Assembly (NCBI GenBank): GCA_903830985.1
Contig: CAIKVZ010000052.1
Location: forward strand, 36,505 to 100,504
Direction of reading: 5' to 3'
Source: an uncultured beta proteobacterium
GTDB taxonomy: Bacteria > Pseudomonadota > Gammaproteobacteria > Burkholderiales > Burkholderiaceae_C
DNA: 64,000 nucleotides
Position numbers and translations under genes: made by a program. Shown piece after piece: positions 1 through 8,474 of this stretch. Each line of letters starts with the position of its first letter. The first letter of the stretch is position 1. The notes below the pieces were generated by a model. It saw nothing but the letters and a program-made list of their open reading frames with translations, was not told the origin of the DNA and did no database searches.

Positions 1-955
1 TGCCGGCCAGCGTGGCCGTGGAGCGGATCGGCGGCGAGCCAAAGCGGCGCAGCACCTCGGCAAAGTCGGGGTAGGCAGCGGCCACCTTCTGCTCGACCGC
101 CGTGAGCGACACCTGCGCGCCGATGCGCCAGGCTGTCGGCGTCTCGTCAATCTTCTTCAGCTCGGCCACATTGCCCAGGTAGACAATGTGCTCGGGCCGG
201 GCGAACTGCTTGTTCACCTGCAGGCCGATCTCGGTGCTGCCGGCCAGCAAGGTGGCCTGGGGGTGCTTGAGCAGGTAGTCGGCGACCTCGGTTACGGTGG
301 CGGGCGAGACGAACTCGTTGCCCTTGCGCGTGCGCACCACCGGCTGGACCACGATGTCGCCTTCCAGGTTGTAGCTCGGCGTGCTGGCGCGGCGGATTTC
401 CTGCAGCAGCGACAGATCCGCGGCGTCGTCCAGGCGCAGCAACGTGGCATCGGCCTGACTGGCCACGAGCGTGGCTTCGACAATCGGCTTGTAACCGGTG
501 CAGCGGCACAGGTTGCCGCTGAGCGCGTTTGTAATCTCGTTGCGACTGGGTGCGGGCACGGTTTGCAGCAGCCCGGCCAGGCTCATGACGATCCCGGGCG
601 TGCAAAAACCGCACTGCGAGCCGTGGCAGCTCACCAGTGCTTCCTGCACCGGGTGCAGGCTGCCGTCCGGGCGCTGCAAGCTCTCGACAGTTTTCAGCGA
701 CTTTCCGTCCAGCGTGGGCAGCAACTGTATGCAACTGTTCGTGGGCACATAGTCCACGCCTGTTCCCGCGGCATTGAGTTCGCCCACCAGCACCACGCAG
801 GCGCCGCAATCGCCCTCAGCGCAGCCCTCCTTGGTGCCGCTGCGCTGCAGGTGCTCGCGCAGATAGTCCAGCACCGTGGTGGTGCGGCGTTCGCCCTGCG
901 CTTCGATGATTTTTCCGTCCAGCACAAAGCGAACGGTATTGGTGACTTGGGTCAT
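1..955 (-). CDS. xdhA: xanthine dehydrogenase small subunit (XdhA), 3' part outside the window
   Basis: Reading leftward from ATG 955, 318 residues are visible and the gene continues past position 1. The N-terminus has the plant-type [2Fe-2S] cysteines C45, C50, C53 and C75 (motif GCAEGDCGAC). The second [2Fe-2S] domain has C115 and C118 (QCGFCTPG) and C150 and C152 (NLCRCTGY). From about residue 205 the FAD-binding domain starts (TLLAGSTEIGLQVNKQ). This order is that of the iron-sulfur/FAD subunit of bacterial XdhAB, which oxidises hypoxanthine and xanthine to urate in the cytoplasm. The molybdopterin subunit is expected beyond the left edge, as in known xdhAB operons. Confidence 0.93.
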   Translation of the reverse strand, partial: MTQVTNTVRFVLDGKIIEAQGERRTTTVLDYLREHLQRSGTKEGCAEGDCGACVVLVGELNAAGTGVDYVPTNSCIQLLPTLDGKSLKTVESLQRPDGSLHPVQEALVSCHGSQCGFCTPGIVMSLAGLLQTVPAPSRNEITNALSGNLCRCTGYKPIVEATLVASQADATLLRLDDAADLSLLQEIRRASTPSYNLEGDIVVQPVVRTRKGNEFVSPATVTEVADYLLKHPQATLLAGSTEIGLQVNKQFARPEHIVYLGNVAELKKIDETPTAWRIGAQVSLTAVEQKVAAAYPDFAEVLRRFGSPPIRSTATLAG

Positions 956-1039
956 GGCGCGCTGCCCGCTCGCCCTAGGGCGGTGTTGAAAAAGGCATTT
1001 TAGGGGCCGGCCCGGCCAAGGCGTCCGAATGGGGCCAAA

Positions 1040-1486
1040 TCAGCTTTTCGAAACCTTCTTCAGCTTGGGGTCCGGATAGACCAGCGGGGACTGCACCAGC
1101 TTGGCCGGCGCCACAGCCTTGTTGAGCTCGTCCACCACTTCCACCGCATTGCCGCTGGCGCGCCACATCGACTGCAGGTTTTCGATCAGCTTGAGGTACA
1201 GGGGCTTGGGCGGGGGATTCTCGGTTTTTTCCACCGGCACCTTCTTGAGGGTCCAGTCATGATTGGACAGGTCCGTGATCGGCGCAGCGGCTTGGGGGTC
1301 CCCTTTTTTTGCCGGATCGGCAGAGGCAGCTCCCAGCGCCAAGGCGGGTGACACGGCACCTGTCGGGCTGCTGTTGTTGGCCAGCGTGTGGGGGGGCTCC
1401 GGAGCCGGTCGTGAGGCTCCGGTCGAGTACAAATCGGCGCCGGAGGGGCGCCAATTTGATGTTCGATCGACAGAGTTGACTTGCAT
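1040..1486 (-). CDS. hypothetical protein, Pro/Ala-rich N-terminal half
   Basis: 148 residues from ATG 1486. An in-frame TTG at 1552 and an ATG at 1543 would lengthen it, but no start has a clear ribosome site. The first 70 residues are rich in Pro, Ala, Ser and Gly and look disordered. The second half has a short amphipathic region (LYLKLIENLQSMWRASG) and a lysine-rich end. No signal peptide, membrane segment or known motif is seen. It lies behind xdhA on the same strand but 84 bases upstream of it, so co-transcription is possible. Function unknown; coding is supported by codon use and by the lack of a better ORF. Confidence 0.55.
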   Translation of the reverse strand: MQVNSVDRTSNWRPSGADLYSTGASRPAPEPPHTLANNSSPTGAVSPALALGAASADPAKKGDPQAAAPITDLSNHDWTLKKVPVEKTENPPPKPLYLKLIENLQSMWRASGNAVEVVDELNKAVAPAKLVQSPLVYPDPKLKKVSKS

Positions 1487-1705
1487 GGTGAGCACCCAAT
1501 GGGTTGGCAGTTTCGCGCTCCTATAACGCGGTTCCTGATTCATTAACGGCAAATCAACGGCGAAATGTAGGCCTATTTCAATTTATTTTCAATTTATCGC
1601 GCCAAGGGCCTACTTGACCCCGGGTTGATCCAGATTAATGTCACAGCATTTAGCGCGCACTAGCATGTCCCAAGTGAGCCAGACGCAGCAGCGTTGTTGC
1701 CAGCG

Positions 1706-1726
1706 GGCAGGGCGATTCGCCCTGCC
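1706..1726. other. strong inverted repeat upstream of the CBS-domain gene
   Basis: GGCAGGGC and GCCCTGCC flank the five bases GATTC, giving an 8-bp GC-rich stem that ends 32 bases before the CBS gene start. There is no T-run after it, so a classical terminator is unlikely. It could be a 5' UTR hairpin or an operator. Confidence 0.45.
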
Positions 1727-1758
1727 GCAGACCCTTCATTCAGAGATCGGAGACCAGC

Positions 1759-2181
1759 ATGTTCAGCCAACGCATCAAGGCCGTGATGGAACACAAGAAC
1801 ATCCTTACCGCCGTGCCACAGACCACTGTGAGTCAGGCCGCCAAGCTGATGGCACAGAAGAAGACCAGCGCCGTGCTGGTGGTCAAGGACGACTTGTTGG
1901 TGGGAATTTTTACCGAACGCGACGCCGTATTTCGCGTCGTCGCGCACGGCCTGGACGTGCACACGACGCAACTGGGCGAGGTCATGACCCCCTCACCGCA
2001 GACCGTCGATCCGGAAAAGACCTATGGCTACGCCCTGTTGCTGATGCAGCGAAACGGCTTTCGCCATGTACCGGTGGTGGTCAACGGCAAGCCGGTGGGC
2101 CTGATCACTTCGCGCAGTGCGCTCGACCCCGAACTGGAAGAATTCGTCGCGGAGGAGCGCCGGCGCACCCACATCAGCTGA
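1759..2181 (+). CDS. CBS-domain pair protein
   Basis: 140 residues from ATG 1759, preceded by GGAGA. It is made of two CBS domains: about residues 8-65, containing TVSQAAKLM and VGIFTERDAVFRVV, and about 74-130, containing RHVPVVVNGKPVGLITSRSA. Such stand-alone pairs form a Bateman module that usually senses adenine nucleotides and regulates a partner protein. No partner is fused to it here. Its last 8 bases overlap the 3' end of the opposing GGDEF-EAL gene. The specific role is unknown. Confidence 0.85.
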   Translation: MFSQRIKAVMEHKNILTAVPQTTVSQAAKLMAQKKTSAVLVVKDDLLVGIFTERDAVFRVVAHGLDVHTTQLGEVMTPSPQTVDPEKTYGYALLLMQRNGFRHVPVVVNGKPVGLITSRSALDPELEEFVAEERRRTHIS

Positions 2182-4390
2182 GCAGTCCCAACACCATCGG
2201 CAATTCCGCACTGCTCTTGCCCTGAGTCTGGCTGCGCAGCAACTCCATCAGCATCGGGTGCGACAGCGGCGTGTGGTAGCGAAAACCCTGCATGGTCAGG
2301 CAGCCGGCGCGCTCCAGAAAGCGCTCCTGTGCCAGCGTCTCCACGCCCTCGGCCACCAGATTCAGCCCCAGCCCGCGGGCAATTGAAATGATGGCCAGCA
2401 CCACCGGATACTGCGCCTTGTCGTCCTGAATTTCCATGATGAAGGAGCGATCGATCTTGAGAGTGTGAATCGGGAACCGGTGCAGGTAGGACAGCGAGGA
2501 AAACCCGGTGCCGAAGTCGTCGATCGCCACGCTGACCCCGAGCTGGCAAAGCTTGTCGAGCTGTTCGATGGCAACTTGCGGGTTGCGGATGCAGATGTTC
2601 TCTGTCACTTCAACCTCGATCTGTGACGGCGCAATCGCGTGCCGCACAAGTGCATTCTTGAGCTTCTCGAAAAAGTCGCCGCGGTCCAGGTACTGGGGCG
2701 ACAGGTTGAGCGAGAGCCGTACCGGCACGCCACCCATGGCGTTCCACTCCAGCAGGTCGACGCAGATGGCTTCCATCATCCAGTCGCTGATCGGGATCAT
2801 CAGGCCGTTTTCCTCGGCGAAGGGCAGAAATTCGCCGGCACCGAGAAATCCGCGTTGCGGATGATTCCAGCGCATCAAGGCCTCGGCGCCGGTCACCTTG
2901 CGCGTGCGCACATCGATTTGTGGCTGGTAGTACATCTCCAGCTCACCGCGCTCCAGCGCCAGGTGCAGGCTGTGTTCCAGGGCAATCTTCTGCGAAGACG
3001 CATCCTGCATTGAGGGGTCGAAAAAGGCGTGACCGTTCTTGCCCTGGGCCTTCATGTGGTACATCGCCACATCCGAGTGCCGCAGCAATTCGTCCACCGT
3101 TTTCCCGTGTTCCGGATAAACCGCGATGCCGATGCTGGCAGAGATATGCACCGACTGGCCAGCGAGTTGGAACGGCTGGCGCAGGCAGTCTATGAACTTG
3201 TCCGCAATCAGCGCTGCGTCCGGCCGATTGCTCAGTTCGGGCAGGACCACGGTGAACTCGTCGCCACCCAGACGCGACAGGGTGTCGCAGCGGCGCAGGC
3301 AGGATTTAAGTCGTGCCGCCACCTGTTGCAGCATCTCATCGCCCACAGCATGTCCCAACGTATCGTTCACCAGCTTGAACCGATCCAGATCGATGAACAT
3401 CACCGCCAGGTTGGATTCGTTGCGTTTGGCCTGCAACAAGGCCAGACCCAGCCGATCCTTGAACAGCATGCGATTCGGCAGTTCCGTCAGGATGTCATGG
3501 TAGGCCTGATAAGCAATCAGTTCATCGGCCCGCTTGCGGTCCGTGATGTCGCGCGCCACGCCGTAAATGCCGGCCATCAAAGGCGGCCTGCCGTCGGCCG
3601 TGGCGTGCGGTGCATCCAGCGAAGTCATTGTCAGCTCGTGGCTGAAGGTGCGCACATCGCCACCGGAGCGCAGCGATTTCAGCCGCAGTTCTACGCTGCG
3701 CGACAGCCGCTGTTCGCCGCGCCCTTCCATGAAGACGTAATTGGCGCGCTCCATATCTTCCTCATGCACCAGCAAGGAGTAGTGCCGTCCAATGAGCGCA
3801 TCGCGGCTGAACCCCAGCAAATGCCAGGCGCGATCATTCACAAAGGTGAAGCGGCCCTCATGGTCCAGCGTGTAGATGATGTCGGGCGAACTGTCCACAA
3901 GGTAGCGGTAGACTCTTTCCGAGCTCTCCAGGCGCAGGGCAATGCGCTGATTTTCCGCCTGCAATCGGCGATGCTGGAGCGCGTTGTCCACGGTCCTGAG
4001 CAGTTCCTCGCGCGCGTAGGGCTTGCGCAGGAAGTCGTAGGCGCCGCGCTTGAGCGCGCCGATGGCGGCATCGATACCGCTGGCGCCGCTGGTCACGATC
4101 ACCTTGCCGCTGGCCTGAAGGGAGTTCATGAAGTCCATGACCTCGTGCCCATTGACGTCGGGCATATTCAGGTCCAGGATCACCAGATCGTAAGCCACGC
4201 GTCCCAGCTGACGGATCGCTTGCGCACCGCTGCCGGCGCTGGTCAGGGCGTAGCCGCGGCCCTTGAGCAATTCGCCCAGACTGTCCAGCATGCGCGGTTC
4301 GTCGTCCACGAGCAGCACCTGCGCCGCAGTTTCCATGGCGTTCGCCAGCGCCCTATCCTGCGCAGTCGCACGAGTAGCCACCGGCGTCAA
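2174..4390 (-). CDS. response regulator with PAS, GGDEF and EAL domains (c-di-GMP turnover)
   Basis: 738 residues from TTG 4390, which has AGGA 7 bases upstream; ATG 4336 (METAAQVLLVDDEP) is the alternative start. Domains in order: receiver with acidic pair D29-D30, phospho-acceptor D73 and conserved Lys in FLRKPY; PAS at about 155-275; GGDEF with intact RLGGDEF active site and an RxxD inhibitory site (RRCD) five residues upstream; EAL with EALMRW, DDFGTGFSSL, KIDRSF and AEGVET all present. Both cyclase and phosphodiesterase activities therefore look possible. It starts 30 bases after the HDOD-kinase gene, so the kinase probably phosphorylates this receiver and adjusts cytoplasmic c-di-GMP. 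Confidence 0.9.
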   Translation of the reverse strand: MTPVATRATAQDRALANAMETAAQVLLVDDEPRMLDSLGELLKGRGYALTSAGSGAQAIRQLGRVAYDLVILDLNMPDVNGHEVMDFMNSLQASGKVIVTSGASGIDAAIGALKRGAYDFLRKPYAREELLRTVDNALQHRRLQAENQRIALRLESSERVYRYLVDSSPDIIYTLDHEGRFTFVNDRAWHLLGFSRDALIGRHYSLLVHEEDMERANYVFMEGRGEQRLSRSVELRLKSLRSGGDVRTFSHELTMTSLDAPHATADGRPPLMAGIYGVARDITDRKRADELIAYQAYHDILTELPNRMLFKDRLGLALLQAKRNESNLAVMFIDLDRFKLVNDTLGHAVGDEMLQQVAARLKSCLRRCDTLSRLGGDEFTVVLPELSNRPDAALIADKFIDCLRQPFQLAGQSVHISASIGIAVYPEHGKTVDELLRHSDVAMYHMKAQGKNGHAFFDPSMQDASSQKIALEHSLHLALERGELEMYYQPQIDVRTRKVTGAEALMRWNHPQRGFLGAGEFLPFAEENGLMIPISDWMMEAICVDLLEWNAMGGVPVRLSLNLSPQYLDRGDFFEKLKNALVRHAIAPSQIEVEVTENICIRNPQVAIEQLDKLCQLGVSVAIDDFGTGFSSLSYLHRFPIHTLKIDRSFIMEIQDDKAQYPVVLAIISIARGLGLNLVAEGVETLAQERFLERAGCLTMQGFRYHTPLSHPMLMELLRSQTQGKSSAELPMVLGLLS

Positions 4391-4420
4391 GCAAAAGTCC
4401 TCATCACTTCAACCCACTCG

Positions 4421-6571
4421 TCAGGCTTCATTCCTGACTGGCTCCGGCGCGGCACGCTGCACGGCAACACTGCGCGCGGGCAAAAGGATTTCAAACACCG
4501 TGCCGCTGCCGGTACTGGAACAGCCGATCTCGCCTTTGAGCTTTTGCACCAATCCCTGAACGATGCTCAGACCGATGCCGCGATTTTCTCCAGGCTTGGA
4601 ACTCTTCACCGGTGTGAACAGTTTGGCCAGCACTTCTGGCGGCACGCCAGGACCATTGTCCTGCACCGACAGAGCGATGAAGTCGCGTCCCTCGCGCTGC
4701 ACCCGTCCGGCGTTGGTGATTGCTATGCTGCCGCCCTTGGGCAGCGCCTCCACGGCGTTCTTGATGAGGTTTACCAGAATCTGCTTGAGCGCATCGACAG
4801 GACCCTCGATCTCGCTGGCCTGCGCCGGCATGCGGGCCACGATCTGCACCGAGGGCGGCAAGAACCGGCTTTCGCGGAACAGTCGCACCAGGTCGTTCAC
4901 CACCCGATTGACGTCGGTGCTGATGGCCTGGACCTTGGGCTTGGCGCCGACGAATTCGTTCATGATGTTGCCGACGCGGTCGATCTCTTCATGCAGGATC
5001 GACAACTCACCCGTCACCGCTTCCTGCCGTTGCAGTTTGTCGTCCAGCACACCCAGGTAATTCTTGATGATCGCCAGCGGGTTGTTCACTTCATGCACCA
5101 CACGGCGCGAGTTCAACAGATGCTCTTGCGTGACGCTGGCGACACGCCGGTCGATTTCACCGCGCTCGCGCGACGCAGCCTCCAGGGAACTGGCGGCCTG
5201 CGCGCCAAAGGCTTGCAGGAAACGCTCACGCCGCTTCAGGTCCGCCACCTGCCAGGCCGGCACCCCGGCCACCAGCATGCCCAGACAACGCCCGCCCGCC
5301 ACCAGCGGAATACAGGCCAGGCACTCGCATCCGAAGATGCGCAGCAACTGTTCTTCCGCCAGGCTGAGCGGCCCGGACTCCCGACTCAGAAAAACCATGC
5401 GCCTTTGCAGCGCCGCTTCGGCCATGCCGCCGCCAACAGCCAGGGACACCGCGAAACCGGCCAGACGCTGGCGCTGCTCGCCCACCGAAACGCCCACCAG
5501 GGACTCGCCGCTGGCATCGAGCAAAAGCACAAAGGTCTCTTCCAGATTGAACAGGATGCGCGCGTTTTGCCGCACCACGTCAAGCATTTGCGCCTCGCCT
5601 TTCTGGCGCGAAAACGACTGACCCATCTCGGCTGCCAGCGTCATGTTGCGCACCTCTTCGGTGAGACGCAGTTGCACCGCGTCAACCGCAGGTGCCGGCG
5701 GCACGTAGGCCGACGGTGGCGCCTTGTCGCTCGCCCCCGACAGGTCGATGCCCAGATAGGCTGCGGCTTTCTTCACCTGGACATCCGCGCCCTGATGGAT
5801 GACCAGCAGGTCTTCGTCGGAAATGGTGCACAGCGAACCCGCGCCCTCGGCCAGCGGCGCATCGCCGTCCTGACTGGCCAACTGGTGCGCCAGATGAACA
5901 ATACGGATCAGTGCGTGGGCACTGTCGACGCGGGCCGCGGCTTCATGGTGATAGAGAATCGAGTCCGCCATGAACGAGTCGAAGTTCCAGCGCTCGATCA
6001 GCCAGGCACCGGCCTCGGCGTGGGAAATCTGCAGCGTCTGCTGCTCGACCGTGCAAAGAAAGTCGCTGTCCTGCGCCAGAAAGTTCACGCCATATTCAGT
6101 CGGCGCAGCTGCCAGCAAGGCGAGACGCCCGACGTCATGCAGCAAACCCGCCAGATAGGCTTCCTCCAACTGCGGGTAATCCATGCGTCGGGCTATTTCC
6201 CGCGCCAGCACCGCCGTTGTCAGGGCGTGCTTCCAGAAGTTGCGCAGATCATTGGCGCCGGAATGCGGGAAACCGTTGAAGGTCTGAAACACCGACTCGC
6301 TGATCACCAGGGTCTTGATCATGTCCGAACCGAGCGTGGTCAGCGACTGCAGCAAGCCCACCTTGCCGCTGCCGCGGTGGTAGGCGGCGCTGTTGGCAAC
6401 GCTGAGCACCTTGGCGGTCATCCCGGCATCGTTGGCAATCAGTTTGGCCAGCTCCGCCATACCCGACTCATCCGCCTGGCACAACTCCAGCAGCTTGAGC
6501 AATATCTGCGGCATTGCGGGCAAGCGGGCGACCAACAGGCGATTGCGGATATCTTGGGCTGATTGAGACAT
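4421..6571 (-). CDS. HDOD-domain sensor histidine kinase
   Basis: 716 residues from ATG 6571. An HDOD domain fills about residues 15-215 (ANDAGMTAKVLSVANSAAY; HDVGRLALL). A GAF-like region follows at about 320-470. The dimerisation/phospho-acceptor helix has H493 (VVHEVNNPLAII). The HATPase domain has the N box (NLIKNAVEAL), G1 (DNGPGVP) and G2 (NRGIGLSIV). There are no membrane segments, so it is a cytoplasmic sensor. HDOD domains usually act in signalling without phosphodiesterase activity. The downstream REC-PAS-GGDEF-EAL gene is its likely partner and shares the transcript. Confidence 0.9.
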   Translation of the reverse strand: MSQSAQDIRNRLLVARLPAMPQILLKLLELCQADESGMAELAKLIANDAGMTAKVLSVANSAAYHRGSGKVGLLQSLTTLGSDMIKTLVISESVFQTFNGFPHSGANDLRNFWKHALTTAVLAREIARRMDYPQLEEAYLAGLLHDVGRLALLAAAPTEYGVNFLAQDSDFLCTVEQQTLQISHAEAGAWLIERWNFDSFMADSILYHHEAAARVDSAHALIRIVHLAHQLASQDGDAPLAEGAGSLCTISDEDLLVIHQGADVQVKKAAAYLGIDLSGASDKAPPSAYVPPAPAVDAVQLRLTEEVRNMTLAAEMGQSFSRQKGEAQMLDVVRQNARILFNLEETFVLLLDASGESLVGVSVGEQRQRLAGFAVSLAVGGGMAEAALQRRMVFLSRESGPLSLAEEQLLRIFGCECLACIPLVAGGRCLGMLVAGVPAWQVADLKRRERFLQAFGAQAASSLEAASRERGEIDRRVASVTQEHLLNSRRVVHEVNNPLAIIKNYLGVLDDKLQRQEAVTGELSILHEEIDRVGNIMNEFVGAKPKVQAISTDVNRVVNDLVRLFRESRFLPPSVQIVARMPAQASEIEGPVDALKQILVNLIKNAVEALPKGGSIAITNAGRVQREGRDFIALSVQDNGPGVPPEVLAKLFTPVKSSKPGENRGIGLSIVQGLVQKLKGEIGCSSTGSGTVFEILLPARSVAVQRAAPEPVRNEA

Positions 6572-6700
6572 GTTCCCAGTGGGTATTCTTCGGCCGGGAA
6601 GTCACTGCCCCCACCGAAAAAACGGCGCTACTTATACGATGTATTCAATATACCATTGATCTTTCGCAATGTGGTAATGAATGCCACGGAGCTGTGGCGT

Positions 6701-6720
6701 AAAAACGCCGGCGCGGCCGG
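6701..6720 (-). terminator. possible rho-independent terminator after the ABC importer operon
   Basis: On the minus strand CCGGC-CGC-GCCGG is followed by CG and five Ts, about 40 bases after the permease stop codon. The stem is short (5 bp) but all G/C. It would end the leftward importer transcript before the HDOD-kinase gene. Confidence 0.45.
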
Positions 6721-6758
6721 GCCCAGTCGTGCCCGCCCCGCCCGAACCTCGCGTTACT

Positions 6759-7634
6759 TCAGTGCAGTTCCTGCAATGGCGCGGGACGCCATTTGGCCAA
6801 CTTGTTTTCCACCATCGTCATCGCGTATTCGGCGGCCAGCGCCACCACCATGATGATGACGATGGCCGCGTACATGCCGGCCGCGTCGAACGAGCCCTTG
6901 GCCACATTGATGAGCAGGCCGATGCCATAACGCGCACCGACAAATTCGCCCACGATGGCGCCCACAATGGCGAAGCCGAAGCTCACGTGCAGTGAGGCGA
7001 AGATCCAACTCATGGCCGATGGAATGACGACCGAGCGCGTCAGCTGCCAGCCCTTGGCCCCCAGGATCTGGGCATTGGCCAGCAGGTTGCGGTCGGCCTC
7101 CACCACACCCTGGAAGGCGTTGGAGAACACCACGAAAAACACCATGACAAAGGACAACGCCACCTTGGAGGTCAGGCCCAGGCCGAAGATCATGATGAAG
7201 ATCGGCGCCAGCACAACGCGTGGCACGGAGTTAATCACCTTGATGTAGATGGAAAACACATCAGCCAGCATCCGGTTGCGCCCCAGCGCGATGCCCGCGA
7301 CGATGCCGGCAATCGACCCCGAAAAAAAGCCCAGCAAGGACTCTTCCATCGTGACCCAGAGGTGGAACCACAGCGGCCCCTCGGAGGTGCCATCCACCAC
7401 CCATTCCACCAGGCGCTCGCCAATGGCCCAGGGGCTGGAGAAGAAGAACGGGTCCATGAGCTTGTAGCGGGTCGCCAACTCCCAGCCCCCCAGAAATACG
7501 ACCAGGATGAAATAGCGCCAGAAGTAGACGGTGGCGTGGCGCCTGCGCGCATTGCGCGCCGCTGCGGCCTCGATTTCCGCGTCGGAAGTGCCGCGCTGGA
7601 ACACCGGGGCAGCGGCTAGGGTGGTATCAGTCAT
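6759..7634 (-). CDS. ABC transporter permease, TauC/SsuC type
   Basis: 291 residues; ATG 7634 has GAGGA upstream. After a hydrophilic N-terminus of about 38 residues there are about six membrane helices. The cytoplasmic EAA loop is visible (EADRNLLANAQILGAKGWQ). The family imports nitrate, sulfonates, taurine or pyrimidine precursors in the inner membrane. It is the last gene of a three-gene leftward operon (binding protein, ATPase, permease) with gaps below 10 bases. The substrate cannot be read from the sequence. Confidence 0.9.
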   Translation of the reverse strand: MTDTTLAAAPVFQRGTSDAEIEAAAARNARRRHATVYFWRYFILVVFLGGWELATRYKLMDPFFFSSPWAIGERLVEWVVDGTSEGPLWFHLWVTMEESLLGFFSGSIAGIVAGIALGRNRMLADVFSIYIKVINSVPRVVLAPIFIMIFGLGLTSKVALSFVMVFFVVFSNAFQGVVEADRNLLANAQILGAKGWQLTRSVVIPSAMSWIFASLHVSFGFAIVGAIVGEFVGARYGIGLLINVAKGSFDAAGMYAAIVIIMVVALAAEYAMTMVENKLAKWRPAPLQELH

Positions 7635-7643
7635 GTCAGGTCC

Positions 7644-8468
7644 TCAGGCCGCCAGGGCCTCTTCACGTGCCGCACCGCGCTGCACCTCGTCGCGCAAGTC
7701 TTCCCAGATGGTGCGCGAAATGTCGATGAAATTCTTCTCGTAGCGGATCTCGCTCACCACCCTGGGGCGTGGGATGTCGATGGTGTACACCGACTTGACC
7801 GTGGCCGGCCCGGAGGTCAGCACATAGACCTTGTCGGCCAGCGCGATCGCCTCTTCCAGATCGTGCGTCACGAACACCACCGACGCCTTGGCCTGCGACC
7901 AGAGACGCAGCAACTCCTCGTGCATGAGCACGCGGGTCTGCACATCCAGCGCAGAAAACGGCTCGTCCATCAGCAGGATTTGCGGCTCGTTGATGAAGGT
8001 CTGGGCCAACGAGACGCGCTTGCGCATGCCGCCCGACAACTGGTGCGGGTACTTGCTCTCGTGCGCCGACAGGTGCACGCGTGCCAGCCACTCACGCGCC
8101 TTGGCATAGGCCTCGTCCTTGGCCACGCCGCGAAACAGTGGGCCCGCGACCACGTTATCGATCACGCTGCGCCAGGGAAACAGGGCGTCGGTCTGAAAGG
8201 CAAAACCAATGCCCGGGTGGATGCCGTCCACCGGCGCACCCATGACCCGCACTTCGCCGGCCGAAGGCTTGGCCAGACCAGTGACCAGGTTCAGCGTGGT
8301 CGACTTGCCGCAACCCGTGGGACCGACGACCGCGACGAATTCGCCACGCGCCACACTCATGTTGAAGTCGCGCAGCGCCGTCATGGACTTGCCGTCCGGG
8401 GTGAGAAAGCGGCGACTGACGTTGATCAGTTCAATCGCCGGACTGTCGTTGTTGTCTGTCATGTTCAT
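7644..8468 (-). CDS. ABC transporter ATP-binding protein, TauB/SsuB type
   Basis: 274 residues from ATG 8468. Walker A is GPTGCGKST, the signature is LSGGMRKRV, Walker B is ILLMDEP and the H-loop is FVTHDLEEA. The Q-loop lies in FAFQTDALFPW. The protein energises import together with the permease 9 bases downstream and the binding protein 6 bases upstream. A C-terminal extension after the ATPase core (EIRYEKNFIDISRTIWEDL) is common in this subfamily. Confidence 0.92.
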   Translation of the reverse strand: MNMTDNNDSPAIELINVSRRFLTPDGKSMTALRDFNMSVARGEFVAVVGPTGCGKSTTLNLVTGLAKPSAGEVRVMGAPVDGIHPGIGFAFQTDALFPWRSVIDNVVAGPLFRGVAKDEAYAKAREWLARVHLSAHESKYPHQLSGGMRKRVSLAQTFINEPQILLMDEPFSALDVQTRVLMHEELLRLWSQAKASVVFVTHDLEEAIALADKVYVLTSGPATVKSVYTIDIPRPRVVSEIRYEKNFIDISRTIWEDLRDEVQRGAAREEALAA

Positions 8469-8474
8469 TCAGAC

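Noticed and set aside
3029..6562. Open frame of 1177 codons on the plus strand
   Set aside because: It lies antisense to the HDOD-kinase and REC-PAS-GGDEF-EAL genes, which have many conserved motifs. Its composition (rich in His, Gln, Arg) is that of an antisense shadow in GC-rich DNA.
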